Assembly (NCBI GenBank): GCA_046758905.1
Contig: JBHIBC010000003.1
Location: 1 to 64,000, forward strand
Length of the DNA stretch: 64,000 nucleotides
Direction of reading: 5' to 3'
From: JBHIBC01 sp046758905
GTDB taxonomy: Bacteria; Acidobacteriota; Polarisedimenticolia; Gp22-AA2
Shown here: positions 61,483-64,000 of the stretch, piece after piece
How the letters are laid out: every line of letters starts with the position of its first letter
Numbering within the stretch: position 1 is the first letter of the stretch
The notes under the pieces: generated by a model
Told to the model about the DNA's origin: nothing
The model's input: the letters and a program-made list of their open reading frames with translations, nothing else
The model's database searches: none
Made by a program: the position numbers and the translations under genes

Positions 61483-62733
61483 ATGCCGCCCGCACCACCG
61501 GCCGGGCGTCGAGCGCCCGTCGCGCTGCTCGCCCTGGCCCTTCACCTGCCGCAGGCTGAAGTCCGCGCCGCGCCGGCCACCGACTGCTTCGCCGACCGCG
61601 TCGCCTCGTTCCGCCCCGGGACCGTCAGCGCCCCGCCGGGCTTCAACACCTGGCAGCCGGGCATCCTGCTCGGCCCGCCCGGCGACGGCACTCTCTTCAG
61701 CGGGTCGCTCACCGTGATGTCGCTCGGCCGCGGGGGCGAGGTCGTCCTGGAGTTCACCGACAACGAGGTCGTCGACGGGCCCGGACCCGACCTGATCCTG
61801 TTCGAGAACCCCTTCTTCTGCACCGCCCCCCCGCGGGACGCCTCCGACCCCTTCAGCGTGAACGCGGAGCCCGGGATCGTCGCGGTGAGCCCGGACGGGA
61901 TCGAGTTCCGAACCTTCCCGTTCGACGCGGCAGCCCTCGACCGGGTGGCGTCTCTGTGCACCGACGACGTCCTGCTCGGGCGCCTCGTCGGCCTGATGGG
62001 GCTGACGCCCAACATCGCCGGCAACTACACGATCCCGGACGACCCGCTGGTGTTCGACCCCGACGCCCCCGCCGGTATCTCGGGCCACGGCGGGGACGCC
62101 TTCGACTTGGCGCTCGTCGGCCTGTCCTCCGTCCGCTTCGTCCGGATCACCGACCCCGACCTGCCGATAGGCATCCCGGGCTCCGCCGACGGGATCGACC
62201 CCGACGCGGTGGTCGCGATCCACTCGCGACCGATCCTCCCGCCGGGCGCCGCTGACAGCGACGGCGACGGCCTGTCGGACGGGGCGGAGTCGCTCCTCTA
62301 TCTGACCGACCCCCACAATCCCGACACCGACGGCGACGGGACGCCCGACGGCGTGGAGGCCGCCTCCTGCCGGAACCCGGCTGCGGCGGGAGTGGAGCCC
62401 TTCTTCATCCCGTTGCTCGACCTGGAGGTTCCGCGGGCCGTGCCGACCCTGCTGCGCTGGAACTCCGTCGGCCAGGGGGCGCGCTACGACGTCGTCCGCG
62501 GGACGGTGCTATCCCTGCGCTCGGCCGGCGGCGTGACCGACCTCGGCGTCGTGACGTGCATCGAGGCCGACTCCACCGACCTGACGACGAGCGGATTCGA
62601 GGACGCCGGGGAGCCGTTCCCGGGCGAGGCGTTCTATTACCTGGTCCGCTCCGACCGCGACGGCGGCGGGATCGGCTACGGTCGTTCATCCGCGCTCGAG
62701 CCCCGCGTCCCGGCGTCCGGCGACTGCCCATGA
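61483..62733 (+). CDS. Exported surface protein with thrombospondin type-3 repeats, B12-regulated
   Basis: 416 aa with GAGGGGGG before the ATG and a signal peptide (APVALLALALHLPQA). Residues 40-255 form a domain with GGEVVLEFTDNEVVDGPGPDLILFENPF, seen in surface proteins of cobalamin-regulated loci. Calcium-binding type-3 repeats follow (ADSDGDGLSDGAESLLY, NPDTDGDGTPDGVE) and then a fibronectin-like C-terminus. It lies behind the riboswitch and overlaps the TonB receptor gene, so it probably helps capture cobalamin or corrinoid carriers. That role is inference. Confidence 0.75.
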   Translation: MPPAPPAGRRAPVALLALALHLPQAEVRAAPATDCFADRVASFRPGTVSAPPGFNTWQPGILLGPPGDGTLFSGSLTVMSLGRGGEVVLEFTDNEVVDGPGPDLILFENPFFCTAPPRDASDPFSVNAEPGIVAVSPDGIEFRTFPFDAAALDRVASLCTDDVLLGRLVGLMGLTPNIAGNYTIPDDPLVFDPDAPAGISGHGGDAFDLALVGLSSVRFVRITDPDLPIGIPGSADGIDPDAVVAIHSRPILPPGAADSDGDGLSDGAESLLYLTDPHNPDTDGDGTPDGVEAASCRNPAAAGVEPFFIPLLDLEVPRAVPTLLRWNSVGQGARYDVVRGTVLSLRSAGGVTDLGVVTCIEADSTDLTTSGFEDAGEPFPGEAFYYLVRSDRDGGGIGYGRSSALEPRVPASGDCP

Positions 62734-64000
62734 TCCGCGCGCGCCCGAGGTCCACCCCCCTCCCCCTCCTCGCGAGCCTGACCGTCTCCGCGCTTCTGTG
62801 GTGGAGGCCCGCCGCGGCGGAGGCCGACGAGACCCCTCCGAGGCCCCAGGGGCCGGTGGAGACGATCGAGGTCCGTGGCGAGACGGACGCACTCGGCCCG
62901 CTGGACCCGTCCGCCTTCGCGTCGGTGATCCGAGCGGACCAGTTCGCGGGACGGATCACCACCCTGCCCGAGCTGCTGCGCGAGGCAGTGGGGGTCCAGA
63001 TCAAGAGCCTGGGCGGCGCCTTCGCCACGGTCTCCATCCGCGGATCGAGCGCCGAGCAGGTCGTGGTCTATCTCGACGGGGTTCCGCTCAACCGCGCCCT
63101 AGGCGGCGCCGTCAACCTGAACGACCTTCCGCTCGGCCAGGTGGAATCGATCCAGATCTACCGCGGGACGACGCCCGCCTCCCTCTCGAGCGCCTCCATC
63201 GGCGGCGCGGTTCTCATCCGGACCCGCCGGGCCCGCGAGAAGAGGTCCGCGACGGCCTCGGTAGGCTTCGGCTCGTTCGACACGGGCGAGCTGACCGGCT
63301 TCGTGTCCGGCACCGCCGGCCACGCCGATCTCTCGATCGGGTTCGACGCGCTCCGCACCGACGGCGACTTCACGTTCCGGGACAACAACGGCACCCCGTT
63401 CACGGCCGCGGACGACGGCGACTCAAGGAGGACCAACAACGACCGGAGGCGCCTCCACCTGACGGGACGGGCGTCGTTCGCCCTCGGCCGCCGCGCGCGT
63501 CTCGATCTCTCCACCGACCTGCTGGGGGCGGAGAACGGCGTGCCCGGGCTCGACGCGCGCCAGTCGGAGCACGCGCGCTTCGAGACCTCCCGCCTCCTGA
63601 CCCGGGCGGGGCTGGAGGTCCCGGAGCTGCTGGGGGGGAGGCTCCTCCTGCGGGGCGCTCTCGACCACACCCGGTACCGGGAGGGCCTCAGCGACCCCTT
63701 CGGAGAGATCTCCTTCCTGCCGACCGAGACCGACACGCGCATCGCCTCCTTCGGCCAGGAGGTCGGGCTCGTGCTGGTGGCGACGCGACGCCAGGCGGTC
63801 TCCGTCCTCGCGTCGCACCGGCGCGAGACCGCCGAGTTGGACGGTGACGGGCCGGGCGCTCCCGACGGGGGTGCCGCCTCCCGGGACCTGGTCGTCGCGA
63901 CGATCGAGGACCAGATCTCCCTGGCCGGCGACCGCCTGGTGATCAACCCCTCGCTCCGTCACGAGCGCTGGGAGAACCGCTTCCGCCCCGGCGAGGGGGC
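62730..64000 (+). CDS. TonB-dependent receptor (BtuB-like), C-terminus beyond window
   Basis: The ATG overlaps the previous stop (ATGA) and the frame is open to the window end (423 codons). A signal peptide is followed by a plug domain: ETIEVRGETDALG (TonB-box region), LPELLREAVGVQIKSLGG, TVSIRGSSAEQVVVYLDGVPL, GAVNLNDLPLGQVESIQIYRG and IGGAVLIRTR. Barrel strands then begin. Regulation by the cobalamin riboswitch indicates vitamin B12 or a corrinoid as substrate. Confidence 0.9.
   Translation, partial: MIRARPRSTPLPLLASLTVSALLWWRPAAAEADETPPRPQGPVETIEVRGETDALGPLDPSAFASVIRADQFAGRITTLPELLREAVGVQIKSLGGAFATVSIRGSSAEQVVVYLDGVPLNRALGGAVNLNDLPLGQVESIQIYRGTTPASLSSASIGGAVLIRTRRAREKRSATASVGFGSFDTGELTGFVSGTAGHADLSIGFDALRTDGDFTFRDNNGTPFTAADDGDSRRTNNDRRRLHLTGRASFALGRRARLDLSTDLLGAENGVPGLDARQSEHARFETSRLLTRAGLEVPELLGGRLLLRGALDHTRYREGLSDPFGEISFLPTETDTRIASFGQEVGLVLVATRRQAVSVLASHRRETAELDGDGPGAPDGGAASRDLVVATIEDQISLAGDRLVINPSLRHERWENRFRPGEG

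Noticed and set aside
1..64000. tRNA, rRNA, CRISPR array or replication origin
   Set aside because: No cloverleaf, spacer-repeat array, rRNA-like block or DnaA-box cluster was recognised by reading; a covariance-model scan was not possible.

Overview
The window is about 69% G+C by eye and almost fully coding. It carries a TonB-dependent receptor, a Tat component, periplasmic and lipoprotein-like exports, sigma-54 activators, Ser/Thr kinases, a paired DUF507 set, SelB and a cobalamin riboswitch. This points to a Gram-negative, regulator-rich environmental bacterium, most likely Acidobacteriota or a nearby deep lineage (Myxococcota and Methylomirabilota are alternatives). The taxonomic call is inference; no rRNA or other definitive marker is present.

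Layout. 1-6.4 kb: exported beta-propeller (cut by the window edge), SpoIVB-like S55 peptidase, an unknown protein, a small HExxH protein, and a membrane phosphodiesterase-TPR fusion. 6.6-9.1 kb: HD-GYP/GAF/GGDEF signalling protein. 9.2-12.5 kb: mer-like metal operon (MerR, thioredoxin fold, MerP-like, outer-membrane-like protein, NHL propeller) behind a mer-type 20-bp-spacer promoter. 12.6-25.5 kb: the most unusual region. It has two giant kinase-ATPase-TPR-GAF-sigma54 activator fusions (1758 and 1697 aa), with a 99-aa secreted peptide between them. The peptide has a canonical -24/-12 promoter, an upstream array of TGAGACT sites and its own terminator. A third, sensorless sigma-54 activator follows, with its own -24/-12 promoter. 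26-28.4 kb: VIT/VWA protein. 28.6-34.2 kb: unidentified ParA/MinD double-ATPase cluster with a nuclease-fold protein lacking its catalytic residues, Pro/Arg-rich proteins, two tandem ~67-aa paralogues and a protein resembling the cyanophycin-synthetase N-domain.

34-43.9 kb: ChaN-like protein, TatA, SelB, two DUF507 proteins and a group-2 sigma-70 factor with a near-consensus promoter, then an XRE regulator with a separate TPR partner, a secreted unknown, rhomboid and an HNH protein. 44-51.4 kb: Ddl, HflX, a TlpA-like thioredoxin, an anti-sigma-like protein with ECF sigma, asparaginase II and an NhaC antiporter. 51.6-57.8 kb: sirtuin, LarC, MetRS and TatD on plus; ArsC and a double-ACT protein on minus. 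57.9-60.1 kb: a mobile-element graveyard (IS3 remnant, IS91-type transposase fragment, tyrosine recombinase fragment, truncated kinase). 60.6-64 kb: DUF309 protein, then a sigma-70 promoter, cobalamin riboswitch, surface protein and TonB receptor (cut by the window edge).

How genes work together (inference). The 12.6-25.5 kb region reads as a self-contained regulatory circuit: cytoplasmic kinase/ATPase/GAF sensors coupled directly to sigma-54 promoter opening, with a secreted small peptide as the nearest output and a third activator as a possible downstream tier. The 28.6-34.2 kb cluster looks like a positioning or assembly module. The 61-64 kb operon is vitamin B12 capture and uptake.
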